Notes: generated by a model not told the origin, from the sequence alone. DNA of 64,000 bases from Isoptericola sp. AK164 (GCF_029643425.1 NZ_CP119106.1:930001-994000); one strand, 5' to 3'. Counted from the stretch's first letter, positions 33,281 to 42,299 are shown. Numbers and translations: made by a program.

Positions 33281-34927
33281 TCAGCACCGCTCGGCCCGTC
33301 GGTGGGAGAGGCTGCGCAGAGGGGTCCCCCGAGTACCCCCCTCCCGGTCCGGACCGGTCGCGCCCCCGCCGACCTCCTCGTCGAGGGTGGTGCGCAACGG
33401 CGCCTCCCGCACGAACAGCAGCAGGACCGCGGCGACGAGAGCCAGCGGCAGCAGCACGAGGAACACGGGGGTCATCGCGTCGGCGTAGGAGGTCGTGACG
33501 ACGTCGCGCGTCGGCCCGGGCAGCCCGGCGACCGCGGCGGGGGTGAACGAGCCGGCCTCGCTCGGTCCCGTCGTCGCCCCCGGCGGCAGGCGTTCGGCGA
33601 GCAGCGTCGTCAGGCGGGCGGTGAAGAGGGAGCCCACGACGGCGGTCCCGATCGAGGCGCCGACCTGCCGGAAGTAGTTGGTCGCGGCCGTGGCCGTGCC
33701 GACGATGCGCAGCGCGAACGCGTTCTGGACGATCAGCACCAGGATCTGGGTGGTCAGGCCGAGGCCCACGCCGAACAGTGCGAGGTACCCGCAGGCGATC
33801 CGCACCGAGGTGCCCGGCTCGAGCGTCGAGAGCAGCAGCAGAGCGACGGCCATGACGCCGCTACCCGCCACCGGGAAGGCCCGGTAGCGCCCGGTCCGCG
33901 ACACCAGCGCGCCCGCCACGGTGGACGTGACGAGCATCAGGAGCATCATCGGCGTGGTGAGCAGGCCCGCCTCGGTGGCGTCGACGCCGCCGACCATCTG
34001 CAGGTAGGTCGGCATGTAGCCGAGCACGCCGAACATGCTGACCCCGGTCAGCAGCGCCGCCGTCGTCACCAGGCAGAAGGTGCGGTCGGAGAAGAGCCGC
34101 AGCGGGATCACCGGTTCCACGGCCCGTCGCTCGACGAGGACGAAGGCGACGCCCGCCACCACGGCGAGCGCGGCGAGACCACCGATCGGCAGCGAGACCC
34201 ACTCCACGGACCGCCCGCCGAACGAGGTGATCAGCACGAGCGCCGTGGTCGTCAGGGCCAGCAGCGTCATGCCGGCCACGTCGATGCGGGGGCGTTCCGG
34301 GCGCCGCGCGGACGGCTGGAGGAACACGCTCGCGAGCACGATCGCCGCGAGGCCGAGGGGGACGTTGACCCACAGCCCCCAGCGCCATCCGGGACCCTCG
34401 GTGAACCAGCCCCCGAGCAGCGGGCCCGCGACCGACGACACCGCGAACCCGGCCCCCATGATCCCCAGGTACTTCCCGCGCTGACGGGCCGGGACCACCT
34501 CGGCGACGATCGCCTGGGCGAGGACGATCAGACCGCCGCCTCCGAGGCCCTGGACGGCTCGGGCCGCCACGAGCACCGGCATGGACCCGGCGAACCCGCC
34601 CGCGAGCGAGCCCGCGACGAAGATGCCGATCGCCGCGACGAACAGGCCCTTGCGACCGACCAGGTCGCCGAGCTTGCCGTAGACGGGGACCACCACCGTC
34701 GCGGCCAGGATGTAGGCCGTCGTCACCCACAGCATCTGGTCCACGCCGCGGAGCTCGCCGACGATCGTGGGCAGGGCTGTCGCGAAGATCGTCTGGCTCA
34801 GCGAGGACAGCATCATGCCCGTCAGGAGGCCGGCGAACATCGGCACGACGCCCCGTCGGGACCGACGGCGCGGGACCGGTCGGGAGGATGGGCTCGGGGC
34901 GGACGACTCTGAGTGCACAGTGTGCAC
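33281..34927 (-). CDS. MFS multidrug exporter (DHA2 / EmrB-QacA type)
   Basis: A 548-residue, 14-helix drug:H+ antiporter. Motif A reads GKLGDLVGRKGLF between helices 2 and 3, and motif C lies near GPLLGGWFTEG. ALPTIVGEL in helix 1 is typical of DHA2. GTG start with TACTCT 6 nt upstream and no Shine-Dalgarno sequence, so leaderless; a palindrome covers the start codon. The TetR gene directly upstream on the same strand is the likely repressor, and the substrate of the pump its inducer. Confidence 0.93.
   Translation of the reverse strand: MHTVHSESSAPSPSSRPVPRRRSRRGVVPMFAGLLTGMMLSSLSQTIFATALPTIVGELRGVDQMLWVTTAYILAATVVVPVYGKLGDLVGRKGLFVAAIGIFVAGSLAGGFAGSMPVLVAARAVQGLGGGGLIVLAQAIVAEVVPARQRGKYLGIMGAGFAVSSVAGPLLGGWFTEGPGWRWGLWVNVPLGLAAIVLASVFLQPSARRPERPRIDVAGMTLLALTTTALVLITSFGGRSVEWVSLPIGGLAALAVVAGVAFVLVERRAVEPVIPLRLFSDRTFCLVTTAALLTGVSMFGVLGYMPTYLQMVGGVDATEAGLLTTPMMLLMLVTSTVAGALVSRTGRYRAFPVAGSGVMAVALLLLSTLEPGTSVRIACGYLALFGVGLGLTTQILVLIVQNAFALRIVGTATAATNYFRQVGASIGTAVVGSLFTARLTTLLAERLPPGATTGPSEAGSFTPAAVAGLPGPTRDVVTTSYADAMTPVFLVLLPLALVAAVLLLFVREAPLRTTLDEEVGGGATGPDREGGTRGTPLRSLSHRRAERC
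34913..34927. promoter_or_regulatory. GTGCAC-N3-GTGCAC palindrome on the MFS start
   Basis: Two GTGCAC half-sites separated by 3 nt form a 15-bp palindrome (17 bp with flanking A and T) that covers the start codon and predicted transcription start. TGCA tetramers recur upstream every 8-9 bp to 34942. Candidate TetR operator. Confidence 0.6.
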
Positions 34928-34982
34928 TTTTGCAGAGTATGCATTTATTGACCAGCCCGCCGTCGGTCGGGAAGCGATGACC

Positions 34983-35621
34983 TCACCGACGCGCGGTCAC
35001 GGCGCGCCGGACGCCGTCGACGGCCGCGGCTACGTAGCGGTGCGGGTCGGGCGCTCCCTCCCCGCCCTCCAGCCAGAGCCGGCTGAGGATCGGGTAGGTG
35101 CTCGTCGCCACGCCCATGACGACCCGGGCCTCGTCGCGGGCGGCGTCGGGGGAGAGGTCGGGCTGCTGCACGGCGAGTCGCCGGACCACGTGGTCGGTCA
35201 GCACCTGCCGCTGGGGGGCCCAGCGGGCGTGCTGGAGCGCCTGGAGGCGTGGCTCCCGGTCGAAGAGCCGACGTCGGAGCGTCATCAGCTCGGCGTCGTG
35301 CGTGGCGGCCAGGAAGGCCGCGACGAGCACGGCGACGACGTCCTCGAACAGCGGTCCCTCGGCGTGCAGGAACTCCTCGAGCAGGCTCGGGGCGGGAGGC
35401 GCGGGGGCCGGGCCGAGCAGCACGGCCTCCTTGGTGCCGAAGTAGTTGTAGAACGTGCGGGGCGAGACCTCGGCCGCCTCGCAGATCATCTCGACGGTCA
35501 CCTGGTCCAGGCCGTGCTCGAGCGCCAGGGCGAGCGCCGCTCGCTCCATCCGGTGGGACCTTTGCGCACGGTTCCGCTCGCGCCTGCCGGGCATCGGGAC
35601 CGGTGTCTCGGTGGAGGGCAC
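34983..35621 (-). CDS. TetR/AcrR-family repressor
   Basis: A 212-residue TetR protein. The HTH (TVEMICEAAEVSPRTFYNYF, about 42-61) is followed by the FGTKEAVLL helix typical of the family. The C-terminal ligand domain resembles actinobacterial regulators of MFS pumps. GTG start with GACAAT 6 nt upstream suggests a leaderless transcript. The 55-bp gap to the MFS gene contains the candidate operator, so local repression of the exporter is likely. Confidence 0.9.
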   Translation of the reverse strand: MPSTETPVPMPGRRERNRAQRSHRMERAALALALEHGLDQVTVEMICEAAEVSPRTFYNYFGTKEAVLLGPAPAPPAPSLLEEFLHAEGPLFEDVVAVLVAAFLAATHDAELMTLRRRLFDREPRLQALQHARWAPQRQVLTDHVVRRLAVQQPDLSPDAARDEARVVMGVATSTYPILSRLWLEGGEGAPDPHRYVAAAVDGVRRAVTARR

Positions 35622-35654
35622 CTCCGCATTGTCGCAGTACCGCCGCCGCCGTAC

Positions 35655-35846
35655 TCAGCCCGACGGGACGTCCGGCAGCTCCTGCACGGCCCGGCGCAGA
35701 CGGGCGAGGCCGTCGTCGAGACGGGAGCGCGGGCAGGCGAAGTTCATCCGGAGATGGGTGGTGTCCGCCGGGTCGTACGCCTTCCCGTCGGTGAGCCGGC
35801 GCTGGACGACGGCGGTGGCCGGTCGGGCTGCGGGTGTGGTGGTCAT
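35655..35846 (-). pseudogene. remnant of a PLP aminotransferase (PatB/MalY type), C-terminal 45 residues
   Basis: A 63-codon frame whose second half, DTTHLRMNFACPRSRLDDGL, is the conserved C-terminus of MalY/PatB-like cystathionine beta-lyase/aminotransferases, normally about 390 residues. The first ~25 residues (TTTPAARPATAV) do not belong to the family. No PLP lysine or upstream part survives nearby. GAGGA before the ATG could still allow translation. Deletion remnant; it points to past rearrangement in this accessory stretch. Confidence 0.6.
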
Positions 35847-35957
35847 GATGTCCTCGGGCGTCGGCGACGGTGGTCCGCGCGGCGGGGACCTCGGCCCCGC
35901 GGCTGCCCGACCAGGTTCGCCGAGCGGGACCGGCCGGCCCAGACCGTGACGGGACGG

Positions 35958-35970
35958 GTACCGGCGGTAC
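35958..35970. promoter_or_regulatory. GTACC-N3-GGTAC palindrome
   Basis: GTACCGGCGGTAC is a 13-bp perfect palindrome of the same TACC-N3-GGTA form as the site before the MmyB regulator. It lies 112 bp upstream of the aminotransferase remnant in a 221-bp gap with no other gene. Candidate operator left behind by gene loss. Confidence 0.4.
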
Positions 35971-36010
35971 ACCCCGGCCCCGCCGGGCCGTGCGGGCGTC
36001 CCGAGCGCCG

Positions 36011-36044
36011 TCGGCCCCCGACCGGTTCTCCGGTCGGGGGCCGA
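36011..36044 (-). terminator. terminator after the DUF4242 gene
   Basis: A 14-bp stem (36011-36024 with 36031-36044) with a 6-nt loop, 23 bp past the DUF4242 stop. The 12-bp stem core GGCCCCCGACCG is identical to that of the tRNA-fMet terminator. Confidence 0.75.
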
Positions 36045-36067
36045 CGACGTGCCCGGTGGTCCGCCCG

Positions 36068-36319
36068 TCAGACGCCTTCCTGGACCGGGTAGATCTCGTC
36101 GGCGACCAGGCCGTGCGCCTCCCGGTGCACCGTGGCCGCGGCGTCGGCCGAGGGGGCGTCGGCCAGGCAGAAGATCTTGCCCGCCGACTCGTCGACCCAG
36201 TACCGCAGGTACTGCACGTCGTGCTCGCCCTGCTTCTGCAGGTCGGCGACGTGCGCCTGGGCGACGTCCTCCATCGTCACGCCGGATCCGAGGGTGTGGA
36301 CGTCCATGAACAGAGCCAT
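36068..36319 (-). CDS. DUF4242 small protein (SCO4226-like)
   Basis: An 83-residue single-domain protein of the DUF4242 family: VHTLGSGVTMEDVAQAH, then HDVQYLRYWVDESAGKIFCL and the C-terminal HREAHGLVADEIYPVQEG. The Streptomyces homologue SCO4226 binds nickel through a ferredoxin-like dimer; the histidines here are compatible but the role is unproven. ATG with AAGGAG 6 nt upstream. Downstream of, and codirectional with, the LuxR-type regulator. Confidence 0.88.
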   Translation of the reverse strand: MALFMDVHTLGSGVTMEDVAQAHVADLQKQGEHDVQYLRYWVDESAGKIFCLADAPSADAAATVHREAHGLVADEIYPVQEGV

Positions 36320-36425
36320 CGTGCTCTCCTTCGTCTCGTGCCCGCCGCCCTGGCGGTCCGTCCAGCACACCGCGTCCCGGCCCGGCGCGGATCGGTGGTC
36401 ACCACCCATGTTTGTGCCGGGGTCG

Positions 36426-39035
36426 CTACCCGGGATGTGCGGTGGGCGCGTCGAGCCCGGTGAGCAGATCGCCCCGACGTGCCCGGGCGGCCGCGTCCCG
36501 CCGGGTCGGCACGCCCAGCTTGGCCAGCACCGAGGCCACGTGGTGCTCGACCGTCCGCACACTGAGGACCAGCTCGTCGGCGATCTCGGCGTTGGTCCGG
36601 TGCTCGGCGAGCAGCCGCAGGACCTCGCTCTCGCGTGCGGTGAGGCCGGCCGGGTGCCGGCGCGTCGCCCGGCGTGCCCCGGCGGGGACCGACCGGTGCC
36701 CGAGCTCGCGAGCGCGGCGACGCGTCGCGCGGACGCCGGCGGTCGCCCCGAGCCGCCGCCACCGGTCGACGGCCTCGCGCAGGTGGTGCGGGTCGTCGGA
36801 CCAGGACAGCGCCAGTGCGGCGCCGTAGGGGCTCCCGGCGGCGTCCCAGGCCCGGGCCGCGGCGGCGTGATCGCCGTCCAGCTCGGCCGCGACCGGGTCC
36901 GGCGGGGCGCCGGCGGCGGCAGGGTGCGGCAGCCGCAGGCGATCCGACCAGAGCAGGAAACGGGCCGTGTCGCCGGGGCCGGCCCCGTCCAGCAGCGGCG
37001 CGACCTCGCTCAGCGCGGCCCGGGCGGCGTCCACGTCGCCCGCGAGCCAGCACGTCTCCGCCCGCGCGACGGCGTGCGGCATCCGGAGCTGGGTCTCGCC
37101 GATCTCGCGCACGGCGGGCCGGGCCGCCTCGAGCATCGCGGCCGCGGCGGCCGGGTCGAGGTACGCCTGCAGCACCGCCGCGGTCGCCGTGACGTGCGTC
37201 CGGTTCCACCGTGAGGGGCAGTCGTCGACCATCCGGCGGCACAGGGCGCGCGCCTCGTCCCAGCGTCCCGTGAGGGTCAGGGCGCGGCACCGTTCGCGGC
37301 GCAGGCACCATCGCAGGAAGTCGAGGTCGTGCCGGGCGCAGTACCGGTCGCCGTCCTGGAAGACCTGGTCGGCCTCGGCGTGCCGGGAGGCGTCGACGAG
37401 CTCGTTGAGCAGGTTGACCGACGCCCGGGCCGCGGCCGGCGCCAGACCGTGCTCGACGGCGAGGTCGAGGGACCGGCGCAGCGGCGTCTCCCAGTCCCCG
37501 CCCAGGGGAGCGAGGGCGCAGCCGAGGGTGTTGAGGGCCTCCGCCTGCTCCTCGACGAGGCCGAGCCGCTCCGCGGCCGGCAGCACCCGGCGGCACAGCT
37601 CCACGGCCTCGGCGCTGCGCGCCTGCAGCATGCGGCGGGCGGCCAACGAGGCGAGCACGTCCACCGTCTCCGCGGAGTCGACGTCGTCGACCAGCTCCGC
37701 GGCCTCCTCGAGCAGCGCGGTGGCGGACCGCCCGCGGCCCTCCCGGTACCGCATCGAGCCGATCCGGGCCAGCGTCACCGCCTCGCGGCGCCGGTCACCG
37801 ACGGCGCGCCACAGCCCGAGCGCCGTCTCGTGCCCCCGCACGGCACGGTCGATCTCGTCGAGGTGCGCGGCCTGGACCCCGACGGCGTCGTGCAGCCGTG
37901 CTCGCAGCGCCGGGTCGTCCGCCGGCGCGGCACGCAGGGCGCGCTCGTACTGGGCGAGCGCCTCCCGGTGGGACCCGAGCCGGTCGGCCAGCTCGGCGGC
38001 CGCCGTCGCGTGCCGCAGCGTGGCGGGGGCGTCCCCGGCCGCCTCGGCGTGGAAGGCGCGGATCGCGTCGTCCTCGGGCCGGCCCTGGTAGGCGGCCAGG
38101 ATCCGGGCGTGCACCTCCCGGGCGCGGTGCGCGGGCAGGGCCTCGGCCACCGCGAGCCGGCCGAGCTCGTGGCGGAAGGCGAACCCGTCGGGTCCCGAGC
38201 GGACGACGGCGCACGTCAGCATCTCGTCGACCGCCCGCGGGTCGGCGTCCGTGGCCGTGAGCAGCAGGTCCGGCGGGACCCGGCGGCCGACGAGGGCGGC
38301 GGTGTCCAGCGTCCGCCGGGCCTCGGCGCCCAGGCGGTCCGCCCGCGCCAGCACGGCGTCCCGGACCGAGGTCGGGAGCCTCGCGCGGCCCGAGCGCACG
38401 ACCTCGGCGACGAAGAACGCGTTGCCACCGGTGAGCTCGAACACGGCGGTCGGGTCCAGTCCGGCCTCGGCGGCGAGGACCGCCACCGCCGAGGCGCTGA
38501 GCGGTGGCACGTCGACCCGGTGCGCGTGCGGCAGGGCGCCGATCTCTCCCAGGGTCGCGGTCCGTGCCGACCGGGAGCCCTCGTCGTCGCGGTAGGTCAG
38601 GACCAGCACGGCGGGGCGGTCGCGCAGGCGGCGTGCGAGGAAGCGGACCAGGTCGACGGTGGCCTCGTCGGCCCAGTGCACGTCCTCCACGACCAGCACC
38701 ACGGGCGCTCCGGGCTCCGCGGCGGTCACCGCGTCGATCGCGGCGTCGAACAGCTCGTCGCGTGAGGCGCCGCGCCGCAGCGCCGCGGCGAGGTCGCCGC
38801 CGAGGCTGTCGGCGACGTCGTGCAGGGGCCCCAGGGGGCGGGGCGTCGCCAGGCTGTCGCAGTGTCCCCATGCCCAGCGGGCCCACGGGGTGCGGCGTTC
38901 CGCCGCGGCCAGCAGCACGGACTTGCCCGCGCCGGCCTCGCCCGGCACGAGCACGACGGCGCCCCGTCCGGTCCGTGCGTCGCCGAGCAGCTCGTCGAGC
39001 GCCGCGAGCTGGGTGCCCCGCTCCCGCAGGTCCAT
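36426..39035 (-). CDS. large AAA-LuxR (LAL/MalT-like) transcriptional regulator
   Basis: 869 residues. N-terminal AAA/NACHT-like ATPase with Walker A GEAGAGKS (32-39) and Walker B VVLVVEDVHWADEA, then a long TPR-like helical region (about 330-790) and a C-terminal LuxR HTH (TARESEVLRLLAEHRTNAEI, then LVLSVRTVEHHVASVLAKLG). LAL regulators act as ligand- and ATP-dependent activators; target and inducer are unknown here. ATG with TACGGT 7 nt upstream (leaderless). Divergence and spacing give no obvious partner other than the DUF4242 gene. Confidence 0.92.
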   Translation of the reverse strand: MDLRERGTQLAALDELLGDARTGRGAVVLVPGEAGAGKSVLLAAAERRTPWARWAWGHCDSLATPRPLGPLHDVADSLGGDLAAALRRGASRDELFDAAIDAVTAAEPGAPVVLVVEDVHWADEATVDLVRFLARRLRDRPAVLVLTYRDDEGSRSARTATLGEIGALPHAHRVDVPPLSASAVAVLAAEAGLDPTAVFELTGGNAFFVAEVVRSGRARLPTSVRDAVLARADRLGAEARRTLDTAALVGRRVPPDLLLTATDADPRAVDEMLTCAVVRSGPDGFAFRHELGRLAVAEALPAHRAREVHARILAAYQGRPEDDAIRAFHAEAAGDAPATLRHATAAAELADRLGSHREALAQYERALRAAPADDPALRARLHDAVGVQAAHLDEIDRAVRGHETALGLWRAVGDRRREAVTLARIGSMRYREGRGRSATALLEEAAELVDDVDSAETVDVLASLAARRMLQARSAEAVELCRRVLPAAERLGLVEEQAEALNTLGCALAPLGGDWETPLRRSLDLAVEHGLAPAAARASVNLLNELVDASRHAEADQVFQDGDRYCARHDLDFLRWCLRRERCRALTLTGRWDEARALCRRMVDDCPSRWNRTHVTATAAVLQAYLDPAAAAAMLEAARPAVREIGETQLRMPHAVARAETCWLAGDVDAARAALSEVAPLLDGAGPGDTARFLLWSDRLRLPHPAAAGAPPDPVAAELDGDHAAAARAWDAAGSPYGAALALSWSDDPHHLREAVDRWRRLGATAGVRATRRRARELGHRSVPAGARRATRRHPAGLTARESEVLRLLAEHRTNAEIADELVLSVRTVEHHVASVLAKLGVPTRRDAAARARRGDLLTGLDAPTAHPG

Positions 39036-39105
39036 GCTGGTCACCGTAGCGACGTCGTCGGGCCACGGGCAGTCCCAGGGCGCGATACACCCGCTGCGGC
39101 GAGGG

Positions 39106-39717
39106 TCAGTCGAGCCCGAAGGCGTCGCGCAGCGAGCGTCCGACCAGCGCGGGCACGTCGAGGCGACCGGGGTGCAGGGCGTCGTACATCTGCAGCCCGT
39201 CCCAGGTCGCGACGATGACGGCGGCGCGGTCCTCGGGAGTGAGGGGGTCGTGGGTGAGGCCCAGCGACTCGCGCTGGGTCCGGATGGTCCACGCGATGAG
39301 GGCGGTGACGACGTCGTGGCGGCGTTGCAGCGTCTCACGGGCCGGGTGGCCCTCGGCGCCGGCCTCGGCCGTCAGCACGGACAGCAGCTGCACCAGACCC
39401 GGTGTCTCGGCGTTGCGCGCGGCCGTGGCGGCGAAGCCGTCCGCGATGAACTCGGCCGAGAGGTCCTGCGGGAGCTCGGACGGCATCTGCTGCGCGTCGT
39501 GCCACTCGATGACGGCCAGCAGCAGGGCGGTCTTCGTGCCGAAGTGGTGCAGGAGCGTGGAGTGGTCGACGCCCGCCTCGCGGGCGATGCCGCGCAAGGA
39601 CGTGCCGTAGAAGCCCGTCTGGGAGAACGCGGTCGCCGCGCTCTCCACGATCGACTGCTTGGTCGCGCGTCCGGTGGCGTACCCCTCCGCGCGTCCCGTG
39701 GTGCTCTCCTCGGGCAC
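39106..39717 (-). CDS. TetR-family regulator of the GH3 operon
   Basis: A 203-residue TetR protein with HTH TSLRGIAREAGVDHSTLLHH and the following FGTKTALLLAVI helix. The GTG at 39717 is chosen because AGGAGG lies 5 nt upstream; an in-frame upstream ATG (39789) would run through the operator and promoter. It faces a GH3 beta-glucosidase across a 115-bp gap that contains two identical-half-site palindromes, so it probably represses the glycosidase operon and itself, with a released sugar as inducer. Confidence 0.9.
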   Translation of the reverse strand: MPEESTTGRAEGYATGRATKQSIVESAATAFSQTGFYGTSLRGIAREAGVDHSTLLHHFGTKTALLLAVIEWHDAQQMPSELPQDLSAEFIADGFAATAARNAETPGLVQLLSVLTAEAGAEGHPARETLQRRHDVVTALIAWTIRTQRESLGLTHDPLTPEDRAAVIVATWDGLQMYDALHPGRLDVPALVGRSLRDAFGLD

Positions 39718-39755
39718 GGGGCCTCCTTCCGAGCCCTGTCGGCGGACTCCGATTT

Positions 39756-39771
39756 TCCACCAAGCGGTGGA
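39756..39771. promoter_or_regulatory. TetR operator 1 (TCCACC-N4-GGTGGA)
   Basis: Perfect 6+6 palindrome with AAGC centre, overlapping the -35 position for the -10-like TATGGT at 39778-39783. The second copy is centred 39 bp away. Confidence 0.8.
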
Positions 39772-39794
39772 CATTGCTATGGTCGTCACAGAAA

Positions 39795-39810
39795 TCCACC
39801 GAATGGTGGA
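39795..39810. promoter_or_regulatory. TetR operator 2 (TCCACC-N4-GGTGGA)
   Basis: Perfect 6+6 palindrome with GAAT centre, placed over the predicted transcription start of the GH3 operon, 22 bp before the beta-glucosidase ATG. Confidence 0.8.
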
Positions 39811-39832
39811 ACTTGATCAAAGGTATCGAGCC

Positions 39833-42292
39833 ATGACCTCCTCCGACAGTCGACACGCGCGCGGCGGCCCCGGCCTCCGGCAGCTGCGTACCGAGATGAC
39901 CCTCGCGGAGAAGGCCTCCCTCGCTTCCGGTGCGAACTTCTGGAACACGACGGCGGTCGACCGGCTCGGGGTGCCGTCGGCCATGCTCACCGACGGGCCG
40001 CACGGCCTGCGCAAGCAGGGCGGCGCCGCGGACCACCTGGGCCTGAACGCCAGCATCCCGGCGACCTGCTTCCCCCCGGCCGCGACCCTGGCGAACAGCT
40101 GGGACCCCGGTCTCGTCGAGCGTGTCGGCACGGCCCTGGGGGCCGAGGCCGCCGCCGAGGACGTCAGCGTCCTGCTGGGCCCGGGTCTGAACATCAAGCG
40201 CAACCCGCTGGCCGGGCGCAACTTCGAGTACTTCTCCGAGGACCCGCTGCTCGCGGGCACCCTGGCGGCGGCGATGGTCCGCGGCATCCAGTCCCGTGGC
40301 GTCGCGGCGTGCGTCAAGCACTTCGCGGTGAACAGCCAGGAGACCCACCGGATGAGCATCGACGAGGTCGTCGACGAGCGTGCTCTGCACGAGCTCTATC
40401 TCGAGGGATTCCGGATCGCCGTCACCGAGGGTCGTCCGTGGACCGTGATGAGCTCGTACAACAAGGTCAACGGCACCTACGCCAACGAGCACCGCGAGCT
40501 GCTGACCGGTGTCCTGCGAGACACGTGGGGCTTCGACGGCCTCGTCGTGACCGACTGGGGCGGCAACAACGACCGCGTCGCGGGTCTGCTCGCGGGCAAC
40601 GCGCTCGAGATGCCCTCGACCGACGGCGTCACCGACCGCGAGATCGTCCGTGCCGTCGAGTCGGGGCGCCTGGACGAGGCGGTGCTCGACGCGCGCGTCG
40701 ACGAGCTGCTCACCCTCCTCGACCGCACGGCGGGCGCGCGCGTCGACGACGAGGCGGTCGACCGCGCCGCCCACCACGAGCTCGCCGTCGAGGCGGCTCG
40801 GCGCTCGCTCGTACTCCTGCGCAACGAGGGCGACGCCCTGCCGCTCGGTCCGGGCGCCGGCCGCGTCGCCGTCGTCGGCGACTTCGCCGCCCGGCCCCGT
40901 TACCAGGGTGCCGGCAGCTCGCTCGTCAACCCCACCCGGGTCGACGACGCCCTCGAGGCGCTGCGGGCGTCCGACCTCGACGTCGTCGGCTTCGAGCCCG
41001 GCTTCGCCCGCCGGGACAAGCCGTCACGGCGCCGTCGGGACCGCGCCGTGCGCCTGGCCGCCCGTGCCGACGTCGTGCTGCTGTTCCTGGGCCTCGACGA
41101 GTCCGCCGAGGCGGAGGGTGTCGACCGGACCCACCTGCGCCTCGCCGCGAACCAGCTCGCCCTGACGCGCGAGATCGTGGCGCTCGGCAAGCGCGTGGTG
41201 GTCGTGCTCTCCGGCGGCGCGCCGGTCGAGCTGCCCTTCGCCGACGACGTCGACGCGATCCTGCACGCCTACCTGCCCGGTCAGGGCGGCGGCCGTGCCG
41301 TCGCGGACCTGCTCACCGGCGTGGCGAACCCCGCGGGGCGGCTCGCCGAGACGTACCCGCTGCGCGGCGAGGACATCCCGTCCTCGGCGACGTTCGGACT
41401 GACCGAGGCCACCTCGGAGCACCGCGAGAGCATCTACCTGGGCTACCGCTGGTTCGACAAGGTCGGCGCCCCCGTCCGGTACCCCTTCGGGCACGGGTTG
41501 AGCTACACGACGTTCGACCACTCCGACCTGGTCGCCGGTCCGACGTCGGCCCGCGTCACCGTGACGAACACCGGCGACCGCGCCGGCACCGAGACGGTCC
41601 AGCTCTACGCCGAGGCACCCGGGGCGGCGGCCGGCGAGCTCCGCGCCCCCCGCGAGCTCGTCGGGTACGCCACCGTCCCGCTCGAGCCCGGGCAGAGCGA
41701 GACCGTCGAGATCGTCTACGCACAGCACGCCTTCGACGTCTACGACGCCGAGGCCCACCGGTGGCGCACGGTCGGAGGCACCTACACCGTCCTGGCCGGC
41801 GCGTCGTCGCGCGACGTGCGTCTGCGGGCCCCGCTCGCGGTGGTGGGCGAGGACTGGACGACCCCCGACGCCGACCACCTGCCGCACTATCTCACCGGCC
41901 AGATCGCCCGCGTCGACGACGCGGAGTTCGAGGCGCTGCTCGGCCGGCCCCTGCCGCCGTCGCGGTGGGAGACGGGCCGACCGCTGAACCGCGACGACAT
42001 CATCGCCCAGGCCCGGGGGCGCGGCGGCTTCGCGAGCCTGCTCCACGCCGCGATCGACGGCACCGGCGCGCTGCTCATGGCGCTGGGCCGACCGCACGCG
42101 GCGAACAACACACGCTTCGTGCTCGACCTGCCGTTCCGGTCGGTCGCACGCATGAGCGGCGGGAGGGTCGACGACGACATGCTCGACGGCCTGCTGCTCA
42201 TGGTCAACCGTCGATTCCTCGCCGGCGTGCGCCGGGTGGTGTCGGCCTGGCGCGCTCGTCGACGGAGCGGGCGCGCACCACGCGAGAACTGA
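39833..42292 (+). CDS. GH3 beta-glucosidase, canonical domain order, cytosolic
   Basis: 819 residues, no signal peptide. TIM-barrel first (TDGPHGLRKQ, KHFAVNSQE, SSYNKVNG), nucleophile D241 in GLVVTDWGG, then the alpha/beta sandwich (about 325-560) and a C-terminal FN3-like domain (about 600-690). The last ~120 residues are a helical extension common in actinobacterial members. Hydrolyses beta-glucosides imported as oligosaccharides. ATG with AAGG 9 nt upstream. Seven bases separate it from the next GH3 gene, so the two form an operon under the twin TetR operators. Confidence 0.94.
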   Translation: MTSSDSRHARGGPGLRQLRTEMTLAEKASLASGANFWNTTAVDRLGVPSAMLTDGPHGLRKQGGAADHLGLNASIPATCFPPAATLANSWDPGLVERVGTALGAEAAAEDVSVLLGPGLNIKRNPLAGRNFEYFSEDPLLAGTLAAAMVRGIQSRGVAACVKHFAVNSQETHRMSIDEVVDERALHELYLEGFRIAVTEGRPWTVMSSYNKVNGTYANEHRELLTGVLRDTWGFDGLVVTDWGGNNDRVAGLLAGNALEMPSTDGVTDREIVRAVESGRLDEAVLDARVDELLTLLDRTAGARVDDEAVDRAAHHELAVEAARRSLVLLRNEGDALPLGPGAGRVAVVGDFAARPRYQGAGSSLVNPTRVDDALEALRASDLDVVGFEPGFARRDKPSRRRRDRAVRLAARADVVLLFLGLDESAEAEGVDRTHLRLAANQLALTREIVALGKRVVVVLSGGAPVELPFADDVDAILHAYLPGQGGGRAVADLLTGVANPAGRLAETYPLRGEDIPSSATFGLTEATSEHRESIYLGYRWFDKVGAPVRYPFGHGLSYTTFDHSDLVAGPTSARVTVTNTGDRAGTETVQLYAEAPGAAAGELRAPRELVGYATVPLEPGQSETVEIVYAQHAFDVYDAEAHRWRTVGGTYTVLAGASSRDVRLRAPLAVVGEDWTTPDADHLPHYLTGQIARVDDAEFEALLGRPLPPSRWETGRPLNRDDIIAQARGRGGFASLLHAAIDGTGALLMALGRPHAANNTRFVLDLPFRSVARMSGGRVDDDMLDGLLLMVNRRFLAGVRRVVSAWRARRRSGRAPREN

Positions 42293-42299
42293 GAGAGAC

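Noticed and set aside
34983-39035. Biosynthetic gene cluster around the LuxR/AAA and TetR regulators
   Set aside because: No synthase, NRPS, PKS, RiPP precursor or tailoring set is present; the ThiF-like gene at 20842 is far away and belongs to the conserved whiB7 neighbourhood.
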